Positions 1 to 5,960 of a DNA stretch of 6,095 nucleotides are shown here, piece by piece; the stretch's first letter is position 1; each line of letters starts with the position of its first letter. The notes below the pieces were generated by a model. The model saw only the letters and a list, made by a program, of their open reading frames with translations, was not told the DNA's origin and searched no databases. The stretch comes from Methanomassiliicoccales archaeon (GTDB taxonomy: Archaea; Thermoplasmatota; Thermoplasmata; Methanomassiliicoccales; JACIVX01). A program made the translations under genes and the position numbers. The stretch spans positions 1 to 6,095 of the forward strand of contig JANHAK010000085.1 of assembly GCA_024464195.1 (NCBI GenBank), in the 5' to 3' direction.

Positions 1-229
1 TCCCGAGTCTTATATTCGTTAGTTTCTCCTGAACATAATGCGATGCAGCGCCTGTCGATGTCGCGATGACGCCGATAAGACTTGCGCCGATTGCCACTTG
101 GATCTGATAACCAAAGACAAGCGTGAGTGCTGGAATGATAATGATGCCTCCGCCTAAACCTAGGAGAGAGCCAAGAAGCCCTGCGATAAGTGCGAAAACG
201 ATCAGTCCGATGAAGACGATCAATTCCAT
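1..229 (-). CDS. TauE/SafE-family membrane permease, N-terminal part (cut by left window edge)
   Basis: Reading the minus strand from ATG at 229 gives 76 codons without a stop, running off the left edge. The protein opens with a long hydrophobic segment (about residues 3-25) that runs into LGLGGGIIIIPAL (22-35). It continues through a second hydrophobic stretch with AIGASLIGVIATSTGAASHY (46-65). The glycine-rich turn after the first helix and the 'ASL.GVI.TS..GA..HY' segment are typical of TauE/SafE (formerly DUF81) transporters, which export sulfite, sulfoacetate or other organic anions across the cytoplasmic membrane. The substrate cannot be told from this fragment. The start is well fixed: an in-frame TGA lies 11 codons upstream with no other start codon between, and GGCGGT sits a few bases before the ATG as a ribosome binding site. 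The gene is divergent from the ThiI-like gene and unrelated to it in function. Confidence 0.85.
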   Translation of the reverse strand, partial: MELIVFIGLIVFALIAGLLGSLLGLGGGIIIIPALTLVFGYQIQVAIGASLIGVIATSTGAASHYVQEKLTNIRLG

Positions 230-262
230 CGATAACCGCCTGATGGTCTTTTGGACATATCA

Positions 263-274
263 GTATATGATAAA
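263..274 (-). promoter_or_regulatory. Putative TATA box for the TauE/SafE permease
   Basis: On the minus strand TTTATCATATAC lies about 35-45 bases before the permease ATG. With a start site roughly 25 bases downstream, the leader would be about 15 nt, enough for the GGCGGT ribosome binding site. A short inverted repeat, TATCA-GTATA-TGATA (258-272), overlaps the box and could be an operator, but AT-rich DNA gives such repeats by chance. Inference from position and composition only. Confidence 0.35.
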
Positions 275-342
275 TAACTGTTGCCCAGCCGCTTATAGAA
301 AAGAATGGAAAGGATCAGCTTTGTATGTTCCCGGACGCTGCA

Positions 343-352
343 CACATATAAT
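343..352 (+). promoter_or_regulatory. Putative TATA box for the ThiI-like gene (leaderless start)
   Basis: The plus strand carries CATATAATC centred near 348, about 28 bases before the ATG at 377. Transcription would begin at or just before that ATG, so the mRNA would be leaderless. This fits the absence of any GGAGG- or GGTGA-like sequence before the ATG and supports choosing 377 over the upstream ATGs at 305 and 356, which would lie ahead of the start site. Confidence 0.45.
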
Positions 353-376
353 CGTATGTTGCTTCATCTCAACGCA

Positions 377-1231
377 ATGTCGCTCCTCCTCGTTCGTTAT
401 GCCGAGGTCGGTCTCAAGAGTGAGTCAGTCCGAAACCAGTTTGAGCGAATTCTCGTCAACAACATTCTCGACTCCTTCGCCAAGGAAGGAATTGAGTGTC
501 TCATCGAACGAGAGAGAGGAAGGATTTTCATTGAAACGCATGATGTCAATCGTGCGATCAAGCGATTGAGGAGGATTTTCGGAATCGCATCAATTAGTTC
601 TGTTAGAAGTTGTAGCAGTAGACTCGAAGAAATGCGATCGTTTGCTGTCGAATATTCAGCGCCTCTATTTATGCGGGGAAGCACTTTTGCACTGCGCGTG
701 AGACGTACTGGGAATCATAATTTTAGTAGTATGGATGTTGCCAGGGATCTTGGGAGCGCCATTCTCGAGGCGAACAAAGAAAAGGAGATCAGCGTTGACC
801 TCACGTCGCCCGACATCGAAATATTTGTGGAAATTCGTGGAAGCAAAGCCTACTTTTTCACAGAACATATTCCAGGTCCTGGAGGTCTTCCATTAGGTTC
901 TCAGGGAAAGGTTCTCGCCATTGTTAATCGAGATAGGGATGTCGTGGCCGCGTGGCTCATGATGAAGAGAGGCTGTCGTGTGATTATTCTCTCTGATTCG
1001 AGAGATCTAGTAAAAATTCTTGAGGCTTGGACACCACATCTTATAGTCGAACATTCCGCTCAGATTGAGCAATGCATCAGAAAGTATAGGGCATTAGCTG
1101 TTGTTTTTGGACATAGGAGCGATGAAATGGAAGAAATAAGAAAAATCAAAATCTCAGTGCCTGCCTTTTTCCCGCTGATCGGTTTTGACGATAAAGAAGT
1201 TGAAAGGAAGTTGAGGGATATCAGCGCTTGA
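377..1231 (+). CDS. ThiI-like THUMP-domain tRNA-binding protein with degenerate PP-loop domain
   Basis: The product is 284 residues from the ATG at 377. The N-terminus LLLVRYAEVGLKS (3-15) matches the ferredoxin-like domain of ThiI, the tRNA 4-thiouridine synthetase. A THUMP RNA-binding domain follows (about 60-163), with FALRVRRTGNHNFSSMDVA (105-123) and DIEIFVEIRG. The junction GPGGLPLGSQGKVL (167-180) and AAWLMMKRG (191-199) are those of the ThiI adenylation domain. Between them, where active ThiI has SGGxDS, stands NRDRD (184-188), one residue short. The later GESLGQxASQT-type block is also reduced to GHRSDEMEEI. PLIGFDDKEV survives, but the chain ends soon after, without the usual cysteine-bearing tail or a rhodanese domain. 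ThiI proteins without rhodanese are normally nearer 380-400 residues. I infer a tRNA-binding protein without ATP-dependent sulfurtransferase activity. In-frame ATGs at 305 and 356 would add 24 or 7 residues unlike the family. Confidence 0.8.
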   Translation: MSLLLVRYAEVGLKSESVRNQFERILVNNILDSFAKEGIECLIERERGRIFIETHDVNRAIKRLRRIFGIASISSVRSCSSRLEEMRSFAVEYSAPLFMRGSTFALRVRRTGNHNFSSMDVARDLGSAILEANKEKEISVDLTSPDIEIFVEIRGSKAYFFTEHIPGPGGLPLGSQGKVLAIVNRDRDVVAAWLMMKRGCRVIILSDSRDLVKILEAWTPHLIVEHSAQIEQCIRKYRALAVVFGHRSDEMEEIRKIKISVPAFFPLIGFDDKEVERKLRDISA

Positions 1232-1233
1232 TT

Positions 1234-1896
1234 TTACTTACCCTGTCTGTTATGAGCGCCGATCGATGGCCTGACTTTCTCCGCACCTCGACCCTTGTGT
1301 CTGAGCCCTCTTCCTTTCTTGCCAGCTGATGTGAGTCCGCGATACGCTCTTCCCTTATTCACAGGATCACATATCCAGTTGATTTTTGGATCGCTTCTTA
1401 TCACTGGATGATGCGGATCGACCATGATAATTTCGAACCATTCGTGCTTACCGTCACTCCCTACCCAGTATGAGTTGAGAACCTCCAAGTTGGGATACTT
1501 CTTCGCCGCTCTCTCCTCAGCAATTCTCTGTAAGCTTTTGCCAGCTGTAATCTTTACGATTCCGCGACGCTTCGCCCTTCTTCCTTTCCTAATTTTTCTC
1601 TTTTGAAGAGCGCCTTTTCTCACTCTGCCTCTGACAAGCACATAGCCCTGTTTCGCCTTGTAACCGAGTTTCCTTGCCCTATCCAATCTTGTTGGATAAT
1701 CAATCCGACAGAAATTCTCTTCTCGTCTCCACTGAATTAACCTTTCGAATTGCAGCTGTTTGACGTATGACTCATCTGGATCGTTCCATGCTTCGGCGAT
1801 GTAATGGTAAATACTCTTACCAGAAACGAGCTTAGGCGATTCAGCCTCTTCACCAAGAGATTCTTTTTCTTCGAGATTTTCATGATTCTTTGCCAT
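1234..1896 (-). CDS. rpl15e: 50S ribosomal protein eL15 (L15e)
   Basis: A 220-residue basic protein of the large ribosomal subunit, found in archaea and eukaryotes but not bacteria. Diagnostic stretches are SIYHYIAEAWNDPDESYVK (28-46), YPTRLDRARKLGYKAKQGY (67-85), a basic block near 98-111, SLQRIAEERAAKKYPNLEVL (121-140), NSYWVGSDGKHEWFE (141-155), VDPHHPVI and the C-terminal GRGLRHKGRGAEKVRPS (195-211). It binds 23S rRNA in the assembled subunit. The family usually starts almost directly at the 'SxYxYIxEAW' block, so this protein carries about 26 extra N-terminal residues with seven glutamates. No ATG, GTG or TTG lies in frame between 1896 and that block, and GGTGA sits four bases before the ATG, so the long start is well supported. 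The gene lies downstream of polB on the same strand with its own promoter, and converges on the ThiI-like gene with a two-base gap. Confidence 0.96.
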   Translation of the reverse strand: MAKNHENLEEKESLGEEAESPKLVSGKSIYHYIAEAWNDPDESYVKQLQFERLIQWRREENFCRIDYPTRLDRARKLGYKAKQGYVLVRGRVRKGALQKRKIRKGRRAKRRGIVKITAGKSLQRIAEERAAKKYPNLEVLNSYWVGSDGKHEWFEIIMVDPHHPVIRSDPKINWICDPVNKGRAYRGLTSAGKKGRGLRHKGRGAEKVRPSIGAHNRQGK

Positions 1897-1976
1897 GTCG
1901 TCACCAGCCGTCTCGTGCGGCGTTTACGGATTCACCCCGAAGGGCACATCTCCAGCGCGATTGCATCGCGCGACTT
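1897..1976 (-). promoter_or_regulatory. Structured 5' leader of the eL15 mRNA
   Basis: If transcription starts about 26 bases after the TATA box at 1998-2007, the eL15 mRNA has a leader of about 80 nt. Three possible hairpins follow each other on the minus strand. The first is GCGCGA-TGCAA-TCGCGC (1955-1971), a perfect six-base stem extendable to seven. The second is a short CCC-UUCG-GGG stem with a classic UUCG tetraloop (1933-1946, with two wobble pairs). The third is GCCG-CACGAGA-CGGC (1907-1921), directly next to the GGTGA ribosome binding site. The arrangement resembles leaders through which ribosomal proteins control their own synthesis, but no known archaeal eL15 regulator element is recognised here. 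The hairpins are seen in the sequence; regulation is inferred. Confidence 0.4.
1901..1905 (-). promoter_or_regulatory. Ribosome binding site of eL15
   Basis: GGTGA on the minus strand, four bases before the ATG at 1896, is complementary to the conserved archaeal 16S 3' end. It fixes the start of the N-terminally extended eL15 and contrasts with the GTPase and ThiI-like genes, which have no such site. Confidence 0.65.
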
Positions 1977-1997
1977 GATGGCGCAGAAGTGATGTCG

Positions 1998-2007
1998 ATA
2001 TATAAAT
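1998..2007 (-). promoter_or_regulatory. TATA box of eL15
   Basis: ATTTATATAT on the minus strand is the best archaeal TATA element in the window. It lies about 100 bases before the eL15 start codon and about 50 bases after the polB stop, so eL15 has a promoter of its own even though it follows polB on the same strand. Confidence 0.65.
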
Positions 2008-2035
2008 CTTTGTCTGAAATGCGCATTGATCGTGG

Positions 2036-2050
2036 TAAAAAAAATTGCCA
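2036..2050 (-). terminator. U-tract terminator after polB
   Basis: Seven bases after the polB stop codon the minus strand reads TGGCAATTTTTTTTACCA, with eight consecutive T (2044-2037). Archaeal RNA polymerase terminates on such U-tracts without needing a strong hairpin. The flanking TGG/CCA could pair weakly. This would end the GTPase-polB transcript before the eL15 promoter. Confidence 0.6.
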
Positions 2051-2056
2051 GCATCG

Positions 2057-4483
2057 TTACATGAAGTCCTCTAGACTGAGCTTTCTTTGGGTCTTCTTTG
2101 GTTGCTGCTTCTCTCTTTCTTCGCGCCGCGTTTTTTCAAATGATTCGTCAAACAGTGTGAATTGCTGGGACCCCATCATCAAACTTCGCTCATCCCATCC
2201 AAATACTTCGGTTGCGCGCGCAACGGTTTGAGCAAGTCTCTCAGCATAATAACGCCAGTCGGGCGTCCCAGAGAATCTCTTGCCACTGATGTATGGTTCG
2301 ACTTCTTGAGGTGTCTTTCGGGAATCGGTGACGATCCAGGAGACCTTCATGCCGGGAACGAATTCATATCCGAGAGCCATGAGCTTCTTAGCCGTCTGAA
2401 CTGTGGCTTGGCTATCTGGATCCTTGTACTGGTTAAAGGGTTTGCACGATCTCGAAATGACAAGCTTTTCAATCGGAACCTTTCCCGCCAACGTGTCTGC
2501 GACTGCTTGTCTCGCGACTTTTACAGCCTCTTCAGTCTTTCCATCGAGAATTTGCTCAAAAACGCGCATGAGAACCTCACTTTGAAGGTCGAATGAATCG
2601 GTTCTCCTCACCTCATAACCTCTGATTAGTATTTCTTCATTTGGCCAGATCACTCTACCGACGTACCTCTTTTTCTTTCCGTGTGTGAAAAGCGGCTCGA
2701 TGATTTTCTCAAATTCAAGCAACCGTCCCTCGTTCGAAAATCTCGTAGCAATTTCCTGCCCAAATTTGATCGTTTCCTCGAGAGTCTGATATGGAGATTG
2801 GACAAAAATCGAGTCTGTGTCGGAGTAAATGACTTTATGTCCCTCCTTTTCAAGCTCCGCAATAATGCCCTTGATTGTTTCGCGTGCGAAGGCTGTAATC
2901 GAGCCACCAATCTTTCGATCGGTGAATCTATAAAAGGAGGAGGCGAAGACGCCGTAGAATGCATTCATAAGAACCTTGATCGCAGCTTGTAATCCGTCGT
3001 AATATCGGTATTCTTCGGGGCTCTTCGCTTCCTTCATTCTTTTTTTGATTTCATCGCGATCTTTCATCAATCTCGTTAGGATCTGGGGGAGCAATCCTTC
3101 TTTTTGTTCCTTACTGAGAAATCGAACACCTGTTGGGCTGATGATATCACCGTTTTCATTCAGAGTCGTGAAGCATATGTTTTTTGAAATAATGAGCGAA
3201 GGATACATGGATTTGAAGTCCAGTAAACATACCCAGTGATATATTCCTGGTTCAATTGTATGAACATATCCTCCTTCAATCGTCTCCTCTTCTTCAGAGC
3301 TCCCAGTCAACGGAACGCCGACAGGAGGTCGCTGACGATCAGCGGCCCTGATGAGAATTGAGTCGATCAGCTGAGACGCGCCAGAATTGAGAACATCATC
3401 AACTGGCAGGCGTGAGACAGTAGCGAGATCCATGCTTTTCCTCAAGATATCGACGGCTTCGAGAATGCGTAGCGAGAGTTCGGCATCTTTCAGACAATAC
3501 TTGAGGACTTTATCTTTATTGGATATCCATTCCTCGTCGATTTTTCTCGGATCGACGTCGATCTTCTCTTCTCCCAGTAATAGTTTTGCGACATGATTGA
3601 GCGTTTCTTGCTTCGGTTTGAGTTGTATTTTTGTTGCCCACCACGCATCTGCGACCAATCTCCCAGTGAGTCGCCAAAACCGGTTCATAATCGGCTTTGG
3701 CTCACTGAGGTCCCTTCCCCATTGTAATCCTTGAATACCAACTGCCTTTGCTCTTTCGATGATAATTGGAATATCGTATCCGTCGATGTTGTATCCAGTC
3801 ACCACATCTGGATCCTCACTTTGTATCACTTTTGAAAAAGATTCGATAATTTCTCTCTCCTCACCAATCAATGGACGCCCTTGACGAATTTTTCCATTTT
3901 CCTTGACGGCGTAGCAAATTGTATAGATGTGATTATCTTTGATGCTGTTCTCGACATCGAAAGCCAGTATCTTTAATTTCGGGTTAAATGACGGAATTTC
4001 TTCAAATCGCGGCTTGCCGTTCACCTTGTCCATGTCGATAACGATATCTGTTGTATAACCCGTCTTATCCCGTTCCTTACCAAAGACGCGGATGCACGAG
4101 GGGATGTCGAAGTCGTAAATAAATCGGTTATGGAAGGGGATGTCAGCAGCGAGAACTTCAAAATTCATGCGTTTCAATCGTGATCTGTATTCGGGGACAG
4201 TCCAAGGAAATTTGAGAGTGACTTTTGCGGCTTTGTTGACTTTTCCCTTGTGAGAAAGTTCTATTTCCTCAATATTGACGACGTTCGGATCTTTTTTCAA
4301 AGAGTCAATCACATCTCTTGTTGGCTCGAGGACATGAAAATAGGGAAGGAATCCGGTGAATCTGATGGCAATCGATCTACCATCGATCGTCTTTCCATAC
4401 ATCTCGATTGTAATGTCGTCATCTGCATTCCTTCGATACGATGCTGTAAGAAGTCTCACGTCCCAGCTATCCACAGTAATCAC
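2057..4483 (-). CDS. polB: Archaeal family-B DNA polymerase (replicative, with 3'-5' proofreading exonuclease)
   Basis: An 808-residue polymerase. The N-terminal domain includes DIPFHNRF (114-121), matching the IP pair of the archaeal uracil-sensing pocket. Exonuclease motifs are Exo I AFDVEN (D176, E178), Exo II YNIDGYD (231-237) and Exo III YCLKD (Y329, D333). The palm carries motif A DFKSMYPS (D422), motif B KVLMNAFYG (503-511) and motif C YSDTDS (D555, D557), followed by KKKRYVG (603-609). All catalytic acidic residues for both activities are present, so proofreading and synthesis should both work. No intein interrupts motifs A, B or C, which are frequent intein sites in archaea. The charged C-terminal tail has two candidate clamp-binding segments, QQFTLFDESF (773-782) and QRKLSLEDFM (799-808). 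The start is GTG at 4483, overlapping the stop of the GTPase gene (GTGA). A second in-frame GTG three codons on cannot be excluded. Confidence 0.97.
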   Translation of the reverse strand: MITVDSWDVRLLTASYRRNADDDITIEMYGKTIDGRSIAIRFTGFLPYFHVLEPTRDVIDSLKKDPNVVNIEEIELSHKGKVNKAAKVTLKFPWTVPEYRSRLKRMNFEVLAADIPFHNRFIYDFDIPSCIRVFGKERDKTGYTTDIVIDMDKVNGKPRFEEIPSFNPKLKILAFDVENSIKDNHIYTICYAVKENGKIRQGRPLIGEEREIIESFSKVIQSEDPDVVTGYNIDGYDIPIIIERAKAVGIQGLQWGRDLSEPKPIMNRFWRLTGRLVADAWWATKIQLKPKQETLNHVAKLLLGEEKIDVDPRKIDEEWISNKDKVLKYCLKDAELSLRILEAVDILRKSMDLATVSRLPVDDVLNSGASQLIDSILIRAADRQRPPVGVPLTGSSEEEETIEGGYVHTIEPGIYHWVCLLDFKSMYPSLIISKNICFTTLNENGDIISPTGVRFLSKEQKEGLLPQILTRLMKDRDEIKKRMKEAKSPEEYRYYDGLQAAIKVLMNAFYGVFASSFYRFTDRKIGGSITAFARETIKGIIAELEKEGHKVIYSDTDSIFVQSPYQTLEETIKFGQEIATRFSNEGRLLEFEKIIEPLFTHGKKKRYVGRVIWPNEEILIRGYEVRRTDSFDLQSEVLMRVFEQILDGKTEEAVKVARQAVADTLAGKVPIEKLVISRSCKPFNQYKDPDSQATVQTAKKLMALGYEFVPGMKVSWIVTDSRKTPQEVEPYISGKRFSGTPDWRYYAERLAQTVARATEVFGWDERSLMMGSQQFTLFDESFEKTRREEREKQQPKKTQRKLSLEDFM
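4480..4483 (-). promoter_or_regulatory. GTGA stop-start overlap coupling the GTPase and polB
   Basis: The minus strand reads AAGTGATT. TGA ends the GTPase frame and GTG, shifted by one base, starts polB. No GGAGG- or GGTGA-like site precedes it, so polB is probably translated by ribosomes that terminate on the GTPase message and restart. Confidence 0.7.
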
Positions 4484-5673
4484 TTTCGTGCAACAATAGT
4501 TATCACATCACCATTCTGTAATATATAATCATGACCAACTGTTCTGTGCGTTCTCGCGTTGATCGCCCTCACGAAATTATCGCCAAGCTCTGTATGTATT
4601 TTATATGCGAGATCTCTTGCGTTACTCCCTCGTTTCACAAGATACGCGTCTGGTAGGACGTTCCCATCGTGATCAGTGAGTTTGTTATCATCTTCGACTG
4701 GATAGACCACGATCATGTCGAGAAGGTCGTAAACCGCTTTTTCCAAGCAAATTTGGACACCAGTTCCATGACCACACTTCTTCATAACCTTTGCAAAGTA
4801 ATCGAGCGCCTTTTTTTGATTCTCATTGAGTTTCTGGGGATCGACGATCGTGAAATCTTTGTCACCTGGCAAATATCGAACCAGTCCAGCCTTGGCGGCC
4901 CTCTTAAGTCCAAGCTCCGATTCTGCACATACGGGGACAGTAATATAGCCCTCAAGATTCGTCAATCGTGCCAGTAGGCTTTCACTCGCAACATCGGCTT
5001 TATTAAGAGCGATGATCATCGGTTTGCTTTGTTTTCTTATGGCACTTGCCAATCTTAGGAGATCCGCATCCTGCCAGTACATTGGATTATCTGGTAATCC
5101 AGCGTTTTTTATCGCTACGATGATGTCTGTTTCTGATACCCCGAGTCCTGTCAATCGTTCGTGAAGAGCTTTCTCAACCTTGATCCCCTCAAGATGTGCC
5201 TGTCTCGCCATTCTTCCAAATCCCTTTTCGAGTATTCCCTTTATCCAGTATGCTATCTCTTGTTCAAGGAATTTGATATCTAATGTTGGGTCGTGGGAAC
5301 CCGGAGGGATCTTGTTCCCTTCCTCGTCTGTACCGCCGCTCGCATCAACAACATGAATGAGGGCTGATGCCTGCCGCAAATCATCTAGAAATTTATTACC
5401 GAGTCCCCTACCTTGCCATGCGTCTGGTACAAGTCCCGCGACGTCGAGAAGCTCGACAGGCACGAGCCTAATTCCATTTTCGCACGCAGAATTTCTCGGG
5501 TTGCACTTGACGCCGAACTCAGTATGAGGACATTTTGCCCTTATATATGCAACACCCCTGTTCGGTTTGATAGTTGTAAATGGGTAGTCTGCAATCTCAA
5601 CGGTCGCCAAAGTTGCCGCAGAGAAGAAAGTCGACTTCCCCACGTTGGGTTTGCCGACGATGCCGATCTGCAT
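4480..5673 (-). CDS. ychF: OBG/YchF-family translation-associated GTPase with C-terminal TGS domain
   Basis: A 397-residue P-loop NTPase. The G1 motif is GKPNVGKST (7-15). The switch region PFTTIKPNRG (31-40) is typical of the OBG family. G3 is DVAGL (77-81) and G4 is NKAD (224-227). A TGS domain closes the protein (about 322-395, ending NGDVITIVARK). Between the switch and G3 lie three cysteines, C48, C57 and C64, and NGIRLVPVELLDVAGLVP, all familiar from archaeal members. Bacterial and human YchF/OLA1 replace NKxD by NxxE and prefer ATP; the intact NKAD here predicts GTP preference, so the usual automatic name 'redox-regulated ATPase YchF' may mislead. The protein probably acts on ribosomes or tRNA, judging from the family. 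No ribosome binding site precedes the ATG, and a T-rich TATA-like element about 30 bases upstream suggests a leaderless message. It is the first gene of an operon with polB. Confidence 0.93.
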   Translation of the reverse strand: MQIGIVGKPNVGKSTFFSAATLATVEIADYPFTTIKPNRGVAYIRAKCPHTEFGVKCNPRNSACENGIRLVPVELLDVAGLVPDAWQGRGLGNKFLDDLRQASALIHVVDASGGTDEEGNKIPPGSHDPTLDIKFLEQEIAYWIKGILEKGFGRMARQAHLEGIKVEKALHERLTGLGVSETDIIVAIKNAGLPDNPMYWQDADLLRLASAIRKQSKPMIIALNKADVASESLLARLTNLEGYITVPVCAESELGLKRAAKAGLVRYLPGDKDFTIVDPQKLNENQKKALDYFAKVMKKCGHGTGVQICLEKAVYDLLDMIVVYPVEDDNKLTDHDGNVLPDAYLVKRGSNARDLAYKIHTELGDNFVRAINARTHRTVGHDYILQNGDVITIVARK

Positions 5674-5697
5674 GTTATCGGTTGCATATAGACGCCC

Positions 5698-5707
5698 ATG
5701 TAAAAAT
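5698..5707 (-). promoter_or_regulatory. Putative TATA-like box of the GTPase-polB operon
   Basis: ATTTTTACAT on the minus strand is centred about 30 bases before the GTPase ATG, which would put the transcription start within about five bases of that ATG. It deviates from the TTTATATA form seen before eL15, so this is a weak call based mainly on spacing. Confidence 0.35.
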
Positions 5708-5929
5708 CATTATCTCCGCATTCAATTTCATGTTCGAAAATCGTTTCTTGCTTGAAAGACAAGTTTCTTAGAAGGTCTAGAAAGTTGTAACCAATTCATT
5801 ATCCTCGCATGGCGATTCTTTTCTTGTGAGAGACTCATTCTATTGTTTTCCTGTACACCAGAAACGGCGATCGAGGGCTATTAATGGCGCCCGCGCAATT
5901 TGAACAATGGTACTCAATCAAAGAGATCA

Positions 5930-5960
5930 ATTTCAATCCACTTCACTCTCAAAGTGAAAC
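5930..5960 (-). repeat. Solitary CRISPR-repeat-like sequence (31 bases, single copy)
   Basis: On the minus strand this segment begins GTTTCACT and ends GTGGATTGAAAT, the two ends most typical of archaeal CRISPR repeats. Inside is a perfect six-base stem, TTCACT-TTGAG-AGTGAA (5942-5958). The DNA on the side where a leader would lie (5963-6040) is AT-rich. However, no second copy exists at spacer distance (about 30-45 bases) on either side, so this is not an array in this window. It could be a remnant or a solitary repeat, or chance; the plus-strand 32-codon frame also crosses it. Confidence 0.25.

Noticed and set aside
258..272. Inverted repeat TATCA-GTATA-TGATA as an operator
   Set aside because: Arms of five AT-rich bases overlapping a TATA box are expected by chance; not enough for a call of its own.
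305..376. Upstream ATGs (305, 356) as the start of the ThiI-like gene
   Set aside because: The added residues do not resemble the ThiI N-terminus, neither ATG has a ribosome binding site, and both lie ahead of the predicted transcription start. The family-typical LLVRYAEVGLKS begins right after the ATG at 377.
123..569. Plus-strand open frame of 148 codons
   Set aside because: It is antisense to the TauE/SafE start and then out of frame with the ThiI-like gene; both overlapped frames have clear family matches and this one has none.
923..940. A frameshift as the cause of the missing PP-loop motif
   Set aside because: The reading frame matches ThiI on both sides of the altered motif without interruption, so a compensated double frameshift would be needed.
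1989..2017. C/D-box guide RNA (GTGATGT ... CTGA)
   Set aside because: The two boxes are only about 20 bases apart, the C box is imperfect, no internal D'/C' pair is seen, and the segment overlaps the eL15 TATA box.
2162..2992. Open frames of about 100-145 codons opposite polB
   Set aside because: They are antisense to conserved polymerase codons, have no recognisable domains, and arise from the codon pattern of the real gene.
5728..5838. Minus-strand open frame of 36 codons upstream of the GTPase
   Set aside because: It has no good ribosome binding site, no recognisable content, and a composition expected of random frames.
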